A model generated the notes under the pieces. That model was not told the origin of the DNA. It ran no database searches and saw nothing but the letters and a program-made list of their open reading frames with translations. Shown here piece after piece: positions 34,183 through 42,167 of a stretch of DNA of 64,000 bases. The stretch's first letter is position 1, and each line of letters begins with the position of its first letter. The translations under genes were made by a program, and so were the position numbers. Where the stretch lies: contig NZ_BMIA01000004.1 of the NCBI RefSeq assembly GCF_014641595.1, positions 310,001-374,000 on the forward strand. The letters run 5' to 3'. This stretch comes from Dyadobacter endophyticus. Its GTDB lineage: Bacteria; Bacteroidota; Bacteroidia; Cytophagales; Spirosomataceae.

Positions 34183-35571
34183 ATGGCGCACCTTGCCGGG
34201 ACGTTTTCGGGTTCCGAGCCCGGACTGGATGGGCCGGGGCCTGTCCGGATCAACAAAGGGTATGTTTATTTGCTCAGTGCCATCGCGGCGCTGGGCGGGA
34301 TATTATTTGGGTTCGACCTGGTCATCATTTCCGGGACGGTCGGGTTTTTCCAGGCACATTTCGGGTTGAATGAACTGGAAACGGGCTGGGCTGTCGGTTG
34401 CATCAACCTGGGGGCTGCAATTGGCGCTATCATGGGCGGCTGGCTTTGCGAACGGCTTGGACGGAAGAAGCTCCTGATGATCTGCGCGATACTTTTTGCG
34501 GTTACCGGCGGTGGTACCGGCTGGGCCGAGAACTTTCCCATGTTTATAGGCTTTCGTATGCTCAGCGGCGTGGCCGTAGGGGCTGCGGCGCTCGTTTGCC
34601 CTATTTACCTGGCCGAAATCTCGCCCGCACCCATGCGCGGCACGACAGTATCGTTTTACCAGCTTTCCATTGTGGTGGGCATATTGCTAGCCTATTTTTC
34701 TAACTATCTATTACTGGATATCGAGGACAACTGGCGGTGGATGTTTTCTTCCCAGTCGATCCCCGCGCTGCTATTTTATTTCAGCCTTTTTATGGCCTCC
34801 GAAAGTCCGCGCTGGCTGATACGTGCCGGACGGGAATTTGAAGCACACATCGTTCTCGAACGTGTTGGCGGATTGGATTATGCATTGGCCGAACAGGAAC
34901 AGATTGAACAAAGTTTCGCCGATAAAACCGAATACAAGGTCGCCGACCTTTTCCGCAAGGATGTATGGCATATTGTGTTTATCGGAATCATGATCGCCAT
35001 ATTTTCGCAAATCGTCGGGCAGAACTCGATTTTCTCATACGCGCCAGAGCTCTTTAAAAAGGCGGGCATGGCGCAGAACTCGGCCTTTTTGCAGTCGATT
35101 ATTATCGGAGTGACCAACTTCGTATTCACATTTATTGCCATTGGTACGATCGACAAGGCGGGTCGCCGAAAGCTTCTCTTGTACGGCTCGTTGCTTCTAT
35201 TCATTGATGCGCTGGCTTTGTCGGCCGCATTTTATTTCCAATGGCCCGGGTTGTGGGTACTGGTCTTCGTACTGGCGTTTGTAGGCATTTACTCGGCCAC
35301 GCTTGGGCCGGTTACCTGGGTGACGCTTTCGGAGATTTTTCCGAACCGCATCCGTGGGAATGCGATGGCGGTGGCGACACTCGCATTATGGATCGCCAAT
35401 TTCTTCACCACGGCGCTGTTTCCGATCATGAATCAGTATTTCGGCATCCCGGTCACCTTTTTGATCCATGGAGCGATATGCCTGGTCTACTTCTTTTTCA
35501 TCCGGACCAGCATTCCCGAAACCAAAGGCCGCTCTTTGGAAGAAATTGAAAAACTATTGCAAAAAAGCTGA
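34183..35571 (+). CDS. MFS sugar porter family transporter
   Basis: A 462-aa proton-linked carrier with 12 membrane helices. Sugar porter signatures are present: GGILFGFDLVIISG in TM1, ERLGRKKLL after TM2, the ASESPRWLIRAGR motif before the central loop, GQNSIFSYAPELFKKAG in TM7, DKAGRRKLLL after TM8 and SIPETKGRSLEEIE at the end. It resembles xylose/proton and inositol/proton symporters. It lies in an operon with a PhyH oxygenase and a sugar-isomerase-like protein, so it probably brings in their substrate. Confidence 0.9.
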   Translation: MAHLAGTFSGSEPGLDGPGPVRINKGYVYLLSAIAALGGILFGFDLVIISGTVGFFQAHFGLNELETGWAVGCINLGAAIGAIMGGWLCERLGRKKLLMICAILFAVTGGGTGWAENFPMFIGFRMLSGVAVGAAALVCPIYLAEISPAPMRGTTVSFYQLSIVVGILLAYFSNYLLLDIEDNWRWMFSSQSIPALLFYFSLFMASESPRWLIRAGREFEAHIVLERVGGLDYALAEQEQIEQSFADKTEYKVADLFRKDVWHIVFIGIMIAIFSQIVGQNSIFSYAPELFKKAGMAQNSAFLQSIIIGVTNFVFTFIAIGTIDKAGRRKLLLYGSLLLFIDALALSAAFYFQWPGLWVLVFVLAFVGIYSATLGPVTWVTLSEIFPNRIRGNAMAVATLALWIANFFTTALFPIMNQYFGIPVTFLIHGAICLVYFFFIRTSIPETKGRSLEEIEKLLQKS

Positions 35572-35582
35572 TTGCCAACCGA

Positions 35583-36395
35583 ATGACCATTCAATTTTAT
35601 GCTCCGGAGTGGGGGAATACCCTTCCGTTTGATACTTTCTGTAAAAATGTTAAAACCGCCGGTTACGACGGTGTAGAAATGGCACTGCCGTTCGATCCGG
35701 CTGAAAAGCGAACCATCCTCGACACGCTGGCAACCCATGATCTCCTGCTAATCGGGCAGTACTGGCAGTCGTTCGAGAAAGATATCGACGAGCACGCGGC
35801 AAACTACGAGAAATACCTCCGCAATCTGATCGAAGCCCGACCGGTGCTCATCAATTGTCAGACGGGCAAGGATTATTTCAATGCAGCCCAAAATGAAAGA
35901 CTTTTTGCGCTGGCTGCAAAACTTTCCGCCGATTCCGGAATACCAATTATCCACGAAACACATCGGGGCAAAAGCCTTTTCGCGGCCCATATCACGATGG
36001 GTTACCTCCAATCCGACCCCGGGCTCCGCATTGCGCTGGATATTTCGCATTGGTGCAGCGTCCACGAATCACTTTTGGCGGATCTGTCCGACGAGGTAGC
36101 CCTCGCCATTTCCCGCACCGTCCATATCCACAGCCGCGTAGGCCACCCGGAAGGTCCGCAAGTGAACGACCCCCGCGCACCAGAATGGGAAGATGTGCTC
36201 CAAGCACATCTTAGCTGGTGGGACCGTATCGCATCGCTTCATGCTCAGAACGGAACTACGCTCACGATCACCACCGAGTTTGGACCTGCACCTTACATGC
36301 CGGCTATGCCCTACACGCAAATGCCTCTCGTGAGCCAGTGGGACGTGAATGTGCATATGATGCACCTGTTGAAAGACCGGTATCAGCATATTTAG
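35583..36395 (+). CDS. TIM-barrel sugar phosphate isomerase/epimerase-like protein
   Basis: A 270-aa xylose-isomerase-like TIM barrel. It opens with the first strand region GYDGVEMALPFDP and keeps the expected metal ligands: Glu in IIHETHRGK, Asp in IALDISHW, His in TVHIHSRVGH and Glu in TITTEFGPAPYMP. Such proteins isomerise or epimerise sugars, inositols or keto acids. It is the third gene of the operon with the PhyH oxygenase and sugar porter (11 bp gap), which suggests a catabolic route for one compound. Confidence 0.85.
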   Translation: MTIQFYAPEWGNTLPFDTFCKNVKTAGYDGVEMALPFDPAEKRTILDTLATHDLLLIGQYWQSFEKDIDEHAANYEKYLRNLIEARPVLINCQTGKDYFNAAQNERLFALAAKLSADSGIPIIHETHRGKSLFAAHITMGYLQSDPGLRIALDISHWCSVHESLLADLSDEVALAISRTVHIHSRVGHPEGPQVNDPRAPEWEDVLQAHLSWWDRIASLHAQNGTTLTITTEFGPAPYMPAMPYTQMPLVSQWDVNVHMMHLLKDRYQHI

Positions 36396-36396
36396 G

Positions 36397-36629
36397 CGAT
36401 CGATCTAATTATTTTTCAACATTTTAATTGACAAAGATTTTACCGTTAAATAAAATCCTTGTCAATAAGATGCTGAGTGTGAGTCGTTTTTTAGCTACAC
36501 AGGTGCAAAATGTGATACCTTTGGGAATTTACACAAGGCTTTCGGTTGTTTGGTGCAACCCCGGATTTTGTTCTGGTTAATGAGTTAATTCATAAATTTG
36601 CTTTGTAGTAACCCCCCGATCGATCTAAT
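36397..36629. repeat. 13-bp direct repeat flanking an intergenic region, with a long hairpin inside
   Basis: CGATCGATCTAAT occurs at 36397-36409 and 36617-36629, at the two ends of the gap between the isomerase gene and the receiver gene. Inside, 36427-36442 and 36451-36466 (TTGACAA.GATTTT and its complement) form a 16-bp stem with one mismatch and an 8-base loop. The hairpin may end the upstream operon although no T-run follows. Confidence 0.6.
36567..36600 (+). promoter_or_regulatory. Candidate promoter of the receiver-domain gene
   Basis: TTTG (36567-36570), a 22-nt spacer and TAAATTTG (36593-36600, exact -7 consensus). Transcription would start near 36606, 28 nt before the ATG at 36634. 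The spacer is slightly longer than usual. The TTG at 36598 is within the box and cannot be the start codon. Confidence 0.6.
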
Positions 36630-36633
36630 AACT

Positions 36634-36987
36634 ATGAGCATCCTTTATGTTGACCATGAAATCAATAATCTGAATTCCTTTAAGGCGACTTTCCGAAGAG
36701 ATGCCCAAATTTATCTGGCCAATTCAACCGAAGAAGGGTTGAAAATTCTCGATGAACACAAGATAGACGTCATTTTTGCAGACCATCAGATGCCTGAAAT
36801 GACAGGGCTTGAATTTCTCAAACTGGCTTCCGATCAATATCCTTCCAGCATGCGGGTACTGCTTACGGGCAATGCGTACACGGAAGAATTTCGTTGGGCC
36901 GCCGGAAAGGGGTATTTTCATAGCTATGTTAACAAGCCATGGGATGAACAGCAGCTCCGGACGTTGATGATCTCACGTTTATATTAG
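36634..36987 (+). CDS. Single-domain response regulator (receiver domain)
   Basis: A 117-aa stand-alone receiver. The acidic pocket is at the N-terminus (ILYVDHEINN), the phosphorylated residue is Asp50 (VIFADHQMPEMTG), the switch Thr is in VLLTGNAYTE and the conserved Lys is in VNKPWDEQQL. The KPWD ending is typical of receivers of the RpfG/HD-GYP type, although no output domain is present here. It has its own promoter and a strong terminator 24 bp after the stop, so it is a single-gene unit. No kinase lies next to it. Confidence 0.88.
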   Translation: MSILYVDHEINNLNSFKATFRRDAQIYLANSTEEGLKILDEHKIDVIFADHQMPEMTGLEFLKLASDQYPSSMRVLLTGNAYTEEFRWAAGKGYFHSYVNKPWDEQQLRTLMISRLY

Positions 36988-37010
36988 GTATTGATTATCC
37001 GAATGCGGAG

Positions 37011-37046
37011 AGCGCCGGAGCCCATGTGGTTTCCGGCGCTTTTTTG
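37011..37046 (+). terminator. Intrinsic terminator after the receiver gene
   Basis: AGCGCCGGA (37011-37019) pairs perfectly with TCCGGCGCT (37032-37040) across a 12-base loop and is followed by a T-run. Confidence 0.85.
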
Positions 37047-37087
37047 TTTGCCGCAAATCGTTTACCGCAAACTGTTTGCCGTAAAAA
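37046..37087. repeat. Three 14-bp tandem repeats upstream of the tldD cluster
   Basis: GTTTGCCGCAAATC (37046-37059), GTTTACCGCAAACT (37060-37073) and GTTTGCCGTAAAAA (37074-37087) are adjacent degenerate units. The last provides a TTTG (37075-37078) 22 nt before AATATTTG (37101-37108), one mismatch from a -7 box, so the array may be part of the promoter region of the tldD cluster. Confidence 0.6.
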
Positions 37088-37185
37088 AAATTGCCACACG
37101 AATATTTGTTGAGGATATATTGATTACATTGGAGAGTCAACATCCGACATTCTTCATCTATTGCCGGAAGGCTAAACCTTAACCA

Positions 37186-38829
37186 ATGAAAAGAAGACAC
37201 TTCATGCAGATGTCAGGCTTTGGCTTGGGCGCTATGATGCTCTCCGAGGTCCCCGTCATCGGGAATCCCGTGGCCGAAGAGCAGCTGCTCAACCCCTGGC
37301 TCGATTCCACAACCAAGAAAAAGCTTGCCGAAATAGCGTTGAATGCCGCCCGCGACAAGGGTGCCACGTACACGGACGTCCGTATCGGCCGCTATTTGCA
37401 GCAATACCTGTTTACCCGTGAAAAGCAGGTTCAGAATATCGTGAATGGCGAGTCTTACGGCATCGGTGTCCGTGTGATCGCTAACGGTACCTGGGGTTTT
37501 TCGGCTACGAGCGACGTGACGCCCGACGGTATCGCTAAATGCGCCGCTACCGCAGTTGCCATCGCCAAAGCGAATTCGAAGTTTCAGAAAGAACCCGTCG
37601 TACTAGCCGTGCAAAAAGGCGTTGGCGATCAGGTATGGAAGACGCCGCTCACCAAAAATGCATTCGAAATTCCGGTTAGGGAAAAGATAGACCTGCTGAT
37701 GAACGTCAACGGTGCTGCCATGGACAATGGTGCCAACTTTGTGACGTCCAACCTGTTTTTTATCAACGAGCAGAAATATTTTGCCTCAACCGACGGTTCT
37801 TTCATCGATCAGGATGTTCACAGGATCTGGCCTACATTCACCGTGACCGTGACCGATAAAGCTTCGGGCAAGTTCAAAACCCGTGACGCGATCAGCTCGC
37901 CTATGGGTATGGGTTACGAGTATCTTGACGCCCTGGCAAGTGAAAAAATCGCCGGCCCAAACGGTTTGGTGGGCTATCGCAACGCTTATGACATGGTCGA
38001 GGATGCGATCATGGCGGCGAAGCAGGCTAAGGAGAAAGTAACGGCGAAATCGGTGATACCGGGCAAGTATGACCTTGTCTTAGATCCCAACCACCTCGGA
38101 CTCACCATTCACGAGTCGGTAGGGCACCCAACGGAGCTCGACCGGGTGCTGGGTTATGAAGCCAATTACGCCGGTACGAGCTTCGCGACGCTGGACAAAT
38201 GGAAGACAAAGAACTTTAATTACGGCAGCAAGCTCGTCAATATCGTCGCCGATAAGACGCAGGCACATACGCTGGGCGCGGTGGGGTACGACGACGAGGG
38301 CGTTCCCTGTAAAGAATGGGACATTATCAAGGACGGGATACTTGTCAACTACCAGGCGATCCGCGACCAGGTACAAATACTGGGCGAAAAAGAGTCGCAC
38401 GGCTGCTGCTATGCCGATGATTGGAGCTCGGTTCAATTCCAGCGCATGCCGAATATCAGTCTTAAACCGGGTAGTGAGAAACGCAGCGTGCTCGATATGA
38501 TCAAAGGTGTGGAAAAGGGCATTTACATCGTCGGAAGAGGTTCCTACTCAATTGATCAGCAGCGCTATAACTTCCAGTTCGGAGGACAGGTTTTTTACGA
38601 AATCAAAAACGGCGAAATCACGGGAATGCTCGAAGATGTTGCATATCAATCCAACACCCAGGAATTCTGGAACTCGTGCGTACAGCTTTGCGACAAGGAC
38701 GATTACCGCACCTTCGGATCGTTTTTCGACGGCAAAGGTCAACCCGCTCAGATCAGCGCCGTCTCGCACGGAAGTTCGACGACGAGGTTTAACGGGGTGA
38801 ATGTTATTAATACAGGACGAAAAATTTAA
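37186..38829 (+). CDS. tldD: TldD-family metalloprotease, copy 1, with Tat-type signal
   Basis: A 547-aa TldD-type peptidase, the catalytic half of the TldD/PmbA (TldE) pair that degrades or matures small peptides. The metal motif HExxxH is at His309, Glu310, His314 (TIHESVGHPTELDRV). The N-terminus MKRRHFMQMSGFGLGAMML has a twin-Arg followed by a hydrophobic stretch, like a Tat signal, so the protein is probably exported folded. The glycine-rich C-terminal part (QRYNFQFGGQVFYEIKNGE, YQSNTQEFWNSC) is typical. Start: the ATG gives the signal directly. It is closely similar to copy 2 at 40406, so the pair arose by duplication. The E. coli enzyme is cytoplasmic; export would be a clear difference. 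Confidence 0.9.
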   Translation: MKRRHFMQMSGFGLGAMMLSEVPVIGNPVAEEQLLNPWLDSTTKKKLAEIALNAARDKGATYTDVRIGRYLQQYLFTREKQVQNIVNGESYGIGVRVIANGTWGFSATSDVTPDGIAKCAATAVAIAKANSKFQKEPVVLAVQKGVGDQVWKTPLTKNAFEIPVREKIDLLMNVNGAAMDNGANFVTSNLFFINEQKYFASTDGSFIDQDVHRIWPTFTVTVTDKASGKFKTRDAISSPMGMGYEYLDALASEKIAGPNGLVGYRNAYDMVEDAIMAAKQAKEKVTAKSVIPGKYDLVLDPNHLGLTIHESVGHPTELDRVLGYEANYAGTSFATLDKWKTKNFNYGSKLVNIVADKTQAHTLGAVGYDDEGVPCKEWDIIKDGILVNYQAIRDQVQILGEKESHGCCYADDWSSVQFQRMPNISLKPGSEKRSVLDMIKGVEKGIYIVGRGSYSIDQQRYNFQFGGQVFYEIKNGEITGMLEDVAYQSNTQEFWNSCVQLCDKDDYRTFGSFFDGKGQPAQISAVSHGSSTTRFNGVNVINTGRKI

Positions 38830-38922
38830 GAGAGGAGGAAGGGGAGGAAAAGGAATAAGGGGAGGAAGGAATGCATTCACATCTCCCTCCCTCCCTTTTC
38901 TCCTTCCTCCCTTTCTTCCCTT
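38828..38922. repeat. Homopurine/homopyrimidine inverted repeat between tldD1 and pmbA1
   Basis: From 38828 to 38871 the plus strand is purine except one T; from 38883 to 38922 it is all pyrimidine. Within these, GGGAGGAAGGA (38860-38870) pairs perfectly with TCCTTCCTCCC (38901-38911). The RNA could form a long hairpin, and the DNA has the mirror-like composition of triplex-prone tracts. The 16-mer GGAGGAAGGGGAGGAA (38834-38849) recurs in the second tldD-pmbA junction. Confidence 0.7.
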
Positions 38923-38952
38923 GCAAACGACCATCAAAAAGCATCACGCAAA

Positions 38953-40269
38953 ATGGCAATCCTTACAAAAGAACAAGCAAAAAAAATCATAGATAAAGTC
39001 CTGGCGTTTTCGAAGGCTGACGAGATCAGCGCGTCGCTTTCGGGCAACCGGACGGGCAATATCCGTTATGCACGCAATTCGGTGTCGACGAGCGGTGAGA
39101 CCACTGATTTGTCGCTCTCCGTTACAGCTGTTTATGGCAAAAAATCGGGGACGGCTACGATCAATGAATTTGACGACGCGTCTCTGGAAAAGACCGTGCG
39201 GCGCGCGGAGGAAATCGCGAAGCTTGCGCCTGACAATCCGGAATATATGCCTATGCTCGGGTCACAGCAATATGTGAATACCAATGCTTTCGCGGATAGC
39301 ACGGCGGAAATCGGCCCGGAGTTCCGCGCCAAGGCGGCTTTCGGCAGCATTGAACCTTGTTCCAAAAAGAATCTGACCGCAGCCGGTTTCATGCAAGACA
39401 CGAGCGGGTTTACGGCGCTGGGGAACAACAAGGGGCTGTTTGGTTATAACAAATCGACGTCCGTAGATTTTTCGGTTACGGTGAGGACTGCGGATGGCAC
39501 CGGCTCGGGCTTCGTGCAGCGCGATTACAACGATGCGGCCAAACTGAATGCCCAGACGGCCACGGAAATTGCGATGCAAAAGGCAATGGCATCTGTGAAT
39601 GCCAAGGCATTGGAACCAGGCAAATATACCGTTATCCTCGAACCGACCGCCGCCCATGATCTCATTCTGAACATGATGCGGAATATGGATGGACGCAGCG
39701 CCGATGAAGGCAGAAGCTTTCTGGGCAAAAAAGGCGGCCAGACCCGATTGGGTGAAAAGCTGCTCGATGAACGCGTGACGATCTATTCCGACCCCACAAA
39801 TACCGAAATACCGGGGTCGCCATTTGCCAGCGACGGCAGGCCGCAAGAGAAAGTAACCTGGTTTGAAAATGGGGTAGTGAAAAACATGTACTACTCGCGG
39901 TTTTGGGCGGAAAAAAAGGGTGTAAAGGCGATCCCATCGCCGGATGGTATCATTTTTCCGGGTGGCGACAAGTCACTGGCCGATCTCATCAAGGGCACCG
40001 AGAAAGGTATCCTGGTTACGCGTTTCTGGTACATCCGTACCGTCGACCCGCAGACGTTACTCTATACAGGCCTCACGCGCGACGGAACTTTCTATATTGA
40101 AAATGGTCAGATCAAATATCCCGTAAAGAATTTCCGGTTCAACGAAAGTCCGGTGATCATGCTCAATAATGTGGAAGCGATCGGGAAATCGGTGCGTATT
40201 AACGGGAGCCTTATTCCCCCGCTTAAAATCCGTGATTTTACATTTACGAGCCTTTCGGACGCTGTATAG
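38953..40269 (+). CDS. pmbA: PmbA/TldE-family protein, copy 1
   Basis: A 438-aa partner subunit of the TldD peptidase. PmbA proteins share the fold but lack the HExxxH motif, as here. Recognisable parts are IRYARNSVSTSGE, MQKAMASVNAKALEPGKYTVILEPTA and YIRTVDPQTLLYTGLTRDGTFYIENG. No signal peptide is present (MAILTKEQAKKIIDKVLAF), unlike its TldD neighbour. The segment before the ATG (CCATCAAAAAGCATCACGC) is nearly identical to that before copy 2, which supports duplication of the whole pair. Confidence 0.9.
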   Translation: MAILTKEQAKKIIDKVLAFSKADEISASLSGNRTGNIRYARNSVSTSGETTDLSLSVTAVYGKKSGTATINEFDDASLEKTVRRAEEIAKLAPDNPEYMPMLGSQQYVNTNAFADSTAEIGPEFRAKAAFGSIEPCSKKNLTAAGFMQDTSGFTALGNNKGLFGYNKSTSVDFSVTVRTADGTGSGFVQRDYNDAAKLNAQTATEIAMQKAMASVNAKALEPGKYTVILEPTAAHDLILNMMRNMDGRSADEGRSFLGKKGGQTRLGEKLLDERVTIYSDPTNTEIPGSPFASDGRPQEKVTWFENGVVKNMYYSRFWAEKKGVKAIPSPDGIIFPGGDKSLADLIKGTEKGILVTRFWYIRTVDPQTLLYTGLTRDGTFYIENGQIKYPVKNFRFNESPVIMLNNVEAIGKSVRINGSLIPPLKIRDFTFTSLSDAV

Positions 40270-40277
40270 CACATACG

Positions 40278-40374
40278 GCAATCCATTTAACCCGGCGTCA
40301 CGCCATCCATAACAGGTGAGTTGAAACAAGCGCAGCCGTTCATTAACTTATGGATTGCACTTTTTTAACTCACC
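40278..40374 (+). promoter_or_regulatory. Two interleaved inverted repeats (pseudoknot or switch topology) between pmbA1 and tldD2
   Basis: Arm A GCAATCCAT (40278-40286) pairs with A' ATGGATTGC (40350-40358). Arm B GGTGAGTTGAAA (40315-40326) pairs with B' TTTTAACTCACC (40363-40374), 12 pairs with one G-U. The order A-B-A'-B' is that of a pseudoknot or of two alternative structures. A T6 run follows A' and is partly inside B', as in a terminator/antiterminator switch. A small GGCGTCACGCC palindrome (40293-40303) lies inside. It lies in the 136-bp gap before tldD2, so it could set expression of the second pair. Confidence 0.5.
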
Positions 40375-40405
40375 CAATCAATTCTATTAGCTAAACATCT
40401 ACACT

Positions 40406-42043
40406 TTGAAACGACGAGATTTTATTCAAATGGCCGGGCTCGGAACGGGAGCGTTCATGTTGCCGGGCCTTGCAATGGGCCGCGCGGTGTCGCCAGAGGC
40501 ATTGCTGATGCCGGGTGAAGACGTGGTCGTCAAAAAGCGGCTCGCCGACGCTGCGCTGAACGCCGCCAAATCCAAGGGAGCTTCTTATGCCGATGTGCGT
40601 ATTGGGCGCTACCTCAACCAGTATGTGACCACCCGTGAGGACAAGGTCGAGAACATCGTCAATACCGAATCTTACGGTGTTGGCGTGAGGGTCATTGCCA
40701 ATGGCTGCTGGGGTTTTGCCGCGGTAGTGGATGTCAAAAATGAAACGCAGATGGCAAAAGCGGCGGAAGAGGCCGTGGCAATCGCAAAGGCCAATGCGAA
40801 ACTCATGAAAGAGCCGGTTCAACTCGCCCCGCAAAAAGGTTTCGGAGAAGTGAGCTGGAAGGCGCCTATTAAAAAGAATGCCTTTGAAGTACCTATTAAA
40901 GAAAAGGTGGATTTACTGCTCTCAGTGAACGACGCCGCTTTGAAAAACGGTGCTAACTATGTGAATTCGATACTGTTTCAGGTGAATGAACAGAAATATT
41001 TCGCGTCTACCGACGGTTCCTACATCGACCAGGATATTCATCGCATCTGGCCGCTTTTCAATGTGACTACCATTGATCCCAAATCTGGGAAATTTGAAAC
41101 CCGCAGATCGCTGAGTGCGCCCATGGGAATGGGTTATGATTACTTGCAATCGAACCCGGCAGACAAGGTTACCGGCGTCACGACCCGCTACAACAAAGGT
41201 TACGACATGCTTGAAGACGCGACCGCGGCGGCCAAACAGGCCAAGGAAAAGCTGACAGCCAAGTCGGTGGAAGCGGGCAAATATGACCTGATCCTCGATC
41301 CTTCGCATTTGTGGCTTACGATCCACGAGTCGGTAGGCCACCCGCTGGAACTCGACCGCGTGCTGGGATACGAGGCGAACTTTGCCGGAACTTCGTTTGC
41401 GACGCTGGATAAATGGCAATCCAAAAATTTCCAATACGGCAGCAAGCAGGTGAACCTGGTGGCGGATAAGTTGCAGGTAGGCTCGCTGGGCGCTGTGGGC
41501 TGGGACGACGAAGGGGTTAATACCAAGCAATGGGACCTGGTGAAGGACGGTGTGCTGGTGAACTACCAGGCGATCCGCGACCAGGCGCACATTATCGGTG
41601 CAAAAGAATCGCACGGATGCTGCTATGCGGATAGTTGGAGTTCTGTTCAATTCCAGCGCATGCCCAATGTGTCGCTGGCGGCGGGCAAAACGCCATTATC
41701 GGTGGATGACATGATTAAGGATGTCAAGAAAGGCATTTACATCATCGGCGACGGGTCGTTCTCGATCGATCAGCAGCGCTATAACTTCCAGTTTGGGGGG
41801 CAGCTATACTATGAGATCAAAGACGGTAAAATCGCCGGAATGCTGAAAGACGTGGCTTACCAGTCGAATACGCAGGAGTTCTGGAACTCGTGCGTGCAGG
41901 TTTGCGATGAGCGCGACTACCGTTTGGGTGGTTCGTTTTTCGACGGTAAAGGTCAGCCCATGCAATCCAGCGCCGTATCGCACGGCAGTTCGACGGCCCG
42001 GTTTAACGGGGTTAACGTGATCAATACCGCGAGGAAGATATAG
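40406..42043 (+). CDS. tldD: TldD-family metalloprotease, copy 2, with Tat-type signal (TTG start)
   Basis: A 545-aa paralogue of the tldD gene at 37186, with the same layout. The start is TTG, giving MKRRDFIQMAGLGTGAFMLPG, a twin-Arg signal matching copy 1, so the TTG is very likely correct. The metal motif is His307, Glu308, His312 (TIHESVGHPLELDRV). Long shared blocks with copy 1 include EKYFASTDGS, HRIWP, YNFQFGGQ and QSNTQEFWNSCVQ. Two exported TldD copies suggest two different substrates or two different PmbA partners. Confidence 0.9.
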   Translation: MKRRDFIQMAGLGTGAFMLPGLAMGRAVSPEALLMPGEDVVVKKRLADAALNAAKSKGASYADVRIGRYLNQYVTTREDKVENIVNTESYGVGVRVIANGCWGFAAVVDVKNETQMAKAAEEAVAIAKANAKLMKEPVQLAPQKGFGEVSWKAPIKKNAFEVPIKEKVDLLLSVNDAALKNGANYVNSILFQVNEQKYFASTDGSYIDQDIHRIWPLFNVTTIDPKSGKFETRRSLSAPMGMGYDYLQSNPADKVTGVTTRYNKGYDMLEDATAAAKQAKEKLTAKSVEAGKYDLILDPSHLWLTIHESVGHPLELDRVLGYEANFAGTSFATLDKWQSKNFQYGSKQVNLVADKLQVGSLGAVGWDDEGVNTKQWDLVKDGVLVNYQAIRDQAHIIGAKESHGCCYADSWSSVQFQRMPNVSLAAGKTPLSVDDMIKDVKKGIYIIGDGSFSIDQQRYNFQFGGQLYYEIKDGKIAGMLKDVAYQSNTQEFWNSCVQVCDERDYRLGGSFFDGKGQPMQSSAVSHGSSTARFNGVNVINTARKI

Positions 42044-42101
42044 GAAGGGAAGAAAGGGAAGAAAAGGAGGAAGGGGAAGAAGGAGGAAGGGGAGGAAGGA
42101 G
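42043..42101. repeat. Homopurine tract between tldD2 and pmbA2
   Basis: From the last base of the tldD2 stop codon at 42043 to 42101 the plus strand is an unbroken run of 59 purines. It holds two copies of GGAGGAAGGGGA (42066-42077, 42082-42093) and shares the 16-mer GGAGGAAGGGGAGGAA (42082-42097) with the junction of the first pair. The pyrimidine arm of the first junction is absent here. Confidence 0.75.
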
Positions 42102-42167
42102 TAACAAACAGAAAATAGAATTCCATCCTCCTAAAAATCAATAGACCATCAAAAAAGCATTACGCAA

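Noticed and set aside
37046..37087. Possible CRISPR array from 14-bp repeats
   Set aside because: The units are directly adjacent without spacers, degenerate and too short; there are no cas genes.
38828..38922. Purine tract as an intrinsic terminator of tldD1
   Set aside because: The stem is purine-pyrimidine and imperfect with no clean T-run after it; it could still be a structured spacer, so it is listed as a repeat.
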